Assembly (NCBI GenBank): GCA_030077755.1
Contig: JAQJZZ010000015.1
Span: 124,001 to 188,000 of the forward strand
Length of the DNA: 64,000 nucleotides
Reading direction: 5' to 3'
From: Filosporella fistucella
Taxonomy: Eukaryota > Ascomycota > Leotiomycetes > Helotiales
The notes below the pieces were generated by a model. The model had not been told where the DNA came from. It did no database searches and was given only the letters and a program-made list of their open reading frames with translations. The translations under genes and the position numbers were made by a program. Shown here one piece after another: positions 60,853 to 64,000 of this stretch (its first letter is position 1; every line of letters starts with the position of its first letter).

Positions 60853-62236
60853 GATATTAACGAAGTGTACTCGACGAGCTTTGGAAAATGGTCTTGCCCG
60901 TCAGGCGGCAAATTTGGAACTTCAGCATCTGAATCAGAACTGACTGATTCAATGAACACTGTGGATTCTGCACTCGAAATATCCTCCGAGGCACACTCAA
61001 TGAAATTCTGATCAATCAACGTCGCGTCCGGGTCCAAAAGCAGGGTGAGTACCGCGAATCGACTGGGAGATCCTACGAAGGTTCCAGATTGGACACCGTT
61101 AGTGTCTCGTTTCCAAGGACTTGCACCATCAGGATCCCAGGAATTCAATTCATAAAACATCAATCCCTGTCTGAAAAATCATCAACAACTTGTAGTTTTG
61201 AGTAGATCGTTTGTTGCATACCTTGTGTTGCTCATTCTCGTAGTCTCATCAACGCCTGCTTCGCAAAATCGTCCATTGAAGTAGCCCACGTAGCCGTCAT
61301 AATCCACAAACTTGACACTGGCACCAGCTCTTTCCACTGCAACCGCCTGGATATGGTTTCAGTAGAATTTTAAAACAAGTGGGAAGACCAGACATACAAG
61401 TTTGGCATTGACCGCATCGACAAGCTCATTCATTGTCCTTCGATGGGACGAGGCGAGTTTCTGCTCAGGTTGATGGAAATCATACAATTTCTGAACAATT
61501 ATCAGCAAAGGAAACGAATATCTTTGGTAGCTCTCACGTATATCCAAGTGGACTAGCTGATGCTGTCGCAGTCCAATGGCAGATCCTCTCCCCCAGAATT
61601 TGGCATATCTATAATATTGCCAGTAAGTCGCAGAGATCCGGAGCGTAAGAGAGACCCTGTATAGTATATCATGCCACTGAAAGTGAGTCAGGTTCAATTT
61701 GTTTGTTTGTGATCTAAATTTGTTACTGACCCTGAACCAAGCTTCGCCTTCGCTGCTTGAAGGAGCGTATCTAAGCTATTACTAAAGGCAGAACTGTCAA
61801 TAAGCTGCCACGAGAGGGCTAATTGGCCTTCACAGCCGAGTGCAGTTGCATCAAAATCAAAATCTTTTGCCCATGCGTATTTTTTATCGCGAGCGACTAC
61901 ACTCTTTGCAAGCGCGACTTTGTCAGGGTTGAGAACAGCCCACTGATAGATACATTGATTCAGAATCGCTGTAAGCCCAATGTCATTACCACCTGAGATA
62001 TGTCAGTTTGCAGGGCTTTCAATTATTACTGGAATAGCGTGGCTCATACCAGCTGAAAGTAAGATAACTTGTTGATTGGGATCCAATAAAGGGATCTGTT
62101 TTTCGATAACGTCGGCTACAACTGCGCCAGAACAAGATTGGAACTGAAACTTGCGGGTTGCTGGATCACCCAGCCGTCCGTCATTGTTGATAAGATAGGG
62201 ATACGCATGATCATAACGACTGCAAGCCCAAGCTAC
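60849..62236 (-). pseudogene. SGNH/GDSL-type hydrolase remnant, 5'-truncated and interrupted
   Basis: After splicing, the minus strand reads AWACSRYDHAYPYLINND, then SGAVVADVIEKQIPLLD, LLSAGGNDIGLTAILNQC (block with conserved G and N), GMIYYTGYAKFW, TMNELVDAVNAKL and MFYELNSWDPDG, the order found in fungal secreted SGNH hydrolases. Introns near 61983-62042, 61680-61730, 61622-61665, 61489-61535, 61345-61396 and 61170-61221 fit. The N-terminal block with the catalytic GDS serine is absent: the remnant starts at the end of the F-box gene. One extra G near 61590 shifts the frame, and an in-frame TAG follows near 61555, where the family has a sense codon. The gene therefore cannot make a full enzyme. 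Confidence 0.7.
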
Positions 62237-62238
62237 TT

Positions 62239-63844
62239 CTAAAGGCCGTCGTCGGAGTAGGCAAATTTTGGGCCCTCCTGTAATAGACTTTCGACTCTAA
62301 GCTCTATACCGTAGTCATGGCACAGCTGTGAAAGCTCTTCCTTCATGGCAGGACTCCACTCCTTGACCACCTCCTTCAGCTCGAGTGTATGCAGCACTAG
62401 CGTTGAATTTGCACATTTGAGATTAAAAACCCTGTAAGAAATAGACAAATAAGCAATGACCATATCGGATATTTTCCAGCAAAGAGTCAAATAGGTATTT
62501 AGAGAATCCTCGGATATTTAGACAAGAAATGTTCGACTCTCTTGAACGTACCATCGCTTTATAGCGGATGAAACCACTGTGTCCTCAAATTCTGGCTCCC
62601 AGGGCCACTCGAGCAGTACATCATCCGTTAATGTCCAGATTTCGAGGTTTCGAGGTATCACATCCTTAAATGCGATAGCCTTGTGGGCATCGAATTCGCC
62701 GGTCAAGAACAATAAAGGAATTTGGAGGGTTTTCAAGCAGCCCAAAGCCACAATGTCTTTCAGCGTGCCTTGAAAATCGAGGAAATTATATTCGTGTTCT
62801 GCTTCGATAGAACACCTGCCAGTGATGACTAGCTCCTCTAGTGTTTCGCGCACGTGCTCTAGAGCGCGGCTAATGTCATCGAGGCTGATGAAGACTGATC
62901 CTTCTTCTGGTCTCCCTAAATCAACTCCAGATCGGTAGTACCAATTATATTGGAGCTTTCTAAGTGCTGGTGTCTTTGAGAGCAGGTAGCCAAGATGTTT
63001 CGGTTCAATGGCAGTCAAGTTGAGTGTTGTCAGTACTGAAGAAGCAGGCGCTTGCATTAGCCATTCTCCCCAATATGCTGGCATGGATGAAATCAGTGCG
63101 AAATTTTGAATTACTGGCAGGTAGAAGAACGGCAACAAATCTGTATTTCTGACTTGGTCTGAGCTTCGACCCCGCCTACCACTGTAGTTTATACTCAATT
63201 CTTGCAAATGCTGAAAAGTCGGCAGCTCATGATCAATTTGTTTGAAAAGCGCCGCATATAATAGCTCTCGTAAGAGCCCAGTATTGTATGAAAACATCGG
63301 ACCGAAAACAAAATGCTTGATATGGTGTAACTGGGACAATAGAAGTGTGGTAAGGGCATCCATTACCCCATGGGAAAGCTCTTCCTTCCACTTGAGCGCA
63401 AAATCTACTTTGGTCTGCTCCACGACCCTCACTGCATCATCGAAATCCAATGCAGAGATATCGATTCTGGGAAGTGCTCCTGATGCTGTTGCGTATGGGG
63501 TGAAAGACTCCCCTAGCAGTGATAGGCTTTGGACATGTGCTGCTAGCTCTGGTCTGCGTAAAATAGTGCGGATGAAGGCTGTAATAGGAGGTGGCCGATC
63601 TTTCAGCCATGTCCATTCAATACTCGAGTATAGTAATGGCTCGCAACTTGCGCGTGACGCTTTGCTGACAAGAGAGAGGGCATGGAGCTCAGGCGGCGAG
63701 AGTAGTTCCAGCACAGGCATTAACATATCGCCTAGCAAATCCCATAGTGAGCATCTTGGAAATCTCTACGTGTTTTCGTAAGTATATTGTAAGTGTCCGT
63801 TAGGGTGTGCCCCCACTTACCTGCCATAATGTTTGCGACGCCAT
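62239..63844 (-). CDS. F-box protein
   Basis: Model: exons 63844-63821 (MASQTLWQ), 63765-62552 and 62431-62239; 476 residues. The last intron uses donor GTACGT and joins IKRW to VFNLKCANSTLVL; the longer open frame that ends in RTFLV reads into that intron. The N-terminal F-box-like helix pair is LMPVLELLSPPELHALSLVSKASR. Leu-rich segments through the middle (LQSLSLLG, LQELSINYSG, LTTLNLTAIEP, LRKLQYNWYY) are spaced like irregular LRRs. It probably acts as a substrate receptor of an SCF ubiquitin ligase. The mini first exon is the least certain part. Confidence 0.75.
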
Positions 63845-64000
63845 GACTGTAAAAGATCAATCGATATGATTGCGTGTGTCGAGTGCGTGCAGAGTCGGGA
63901 GCGGTGGTTGTGGCTGTGGTTGTGTTGATGGTAAACGCCTAATACCTGTGTGTGCTTACTAGGTATACCATAAAGTAGAACTATTCTGGAAAACTTGTCA

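Noticed and set aside
62518..62551. Unspliced end of the right-hand F-box protein (RTFLV stop)
   Set aside because: A GTACGT donor at 62551 and an in-phase exon at 62431-62239 give a better continuation.

Overview
This window looks like nuclear DNA of a filamentous ascomycete (Pezizomycotina). Genes are densely packed on both strands. Their introns are 45-65 bp long with GTANGT donors and CTNAC-type branch sites. The proteins are typical of moulds: NMA111, a ~930-residue kinesin-1, fungal arylsulfotransferase, Zn2Cys6 factors and a CYSTM protein. I suspect a leotiomycete from general familiarity, but I cannot prove that from sequence alone. Coordinates below come from hand splicing. For the main models the phases match and the summed exon length is a multiple of three.

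Layout. 1-1836: mostly degenerate or non-coding. 1.8-5.1 kb: F-box protein. 5.9-9.0 kb: NMA111 serine protease (minus). 10.1-10.6 kb: small Myb/SANT-like nuclear protein (minus). 11.4-13.4 kb: MFS transporter (minus), divergent from an arylsulfotransferase (14.0-15.8 kb), followed by a convergent tail-anchored sulfotransferase (16.4-17.2 kb). 18.3-20.8 kb: Zn2Cys6 regulator, convergent with a pyruvate decarboxylase-like enzyme (20.9-23.0 kb). Then come a secreted metallo-beta-lactamase-fold protein, a Dal5-type MFS carrier and a divergent mitochondrial D-lactate dehydrogenase (27.9-30.2 kb). 30.6-32.8 kb: PHO89-type phosphate permease. 32.8-38.9 kb is gene-poor apart from a membrane protein at 36-37 kb. 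38.9-39.9 kb: GPI-type Ser/Thr-rich surface protein. 40.5-41.7 kb: probably decayed membrane-protein gene. 42.5-45.2 kb: caspase-like protein with a C-terminal ubiquitin-like domain. 45.7-46.8 kb: proline iminopeptidase. 47.1-47.9 kb: relic of a luciferase-like FMN monooxygenase. 48.5-49.4 kb: NTF2-like membrane protein. 50.2-53.1 kb: kinesin-1. 53.3-53.9 kb: degenerate ~95-bp tandem array. 54.2-54.8 kb: RAD6/UBC2, divergent from mitochondrial acetyl-CoA acetyltransferase (55.3-56.7 kb). 57.0-57.5 kb: CYSTM protein. 57.5-59.1 kb: AT-rich island. 59.2-62.2 kb: a spherulin-4-like gene and an SGNH-hydrolase remnant, both broken. 62.2-63.8 kb: F-box protein.

The housekeeping genes (NMA111, kinesin, RAD6, thiolase, PHO89, DLD) are interleaved with accessory genes. 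The 18-30 kb stretch groups a regulator, a thiamine-diphosphate 2-oxoacid decarboxylase, a hydrolase, a carrier and D-lactate dehydrogenase. It could be a small pyruvate/lactate-related neighbourhood, but that is inference. The most unusual items are the caspase/ubiquitin-like fusion, the tandem array beside the kinesin promoter, GC-AG introns in two enzymes, in-frame presequence-like extensions on NMA111 and proline iminopeptidase, and the decayed gene pair at the right end.
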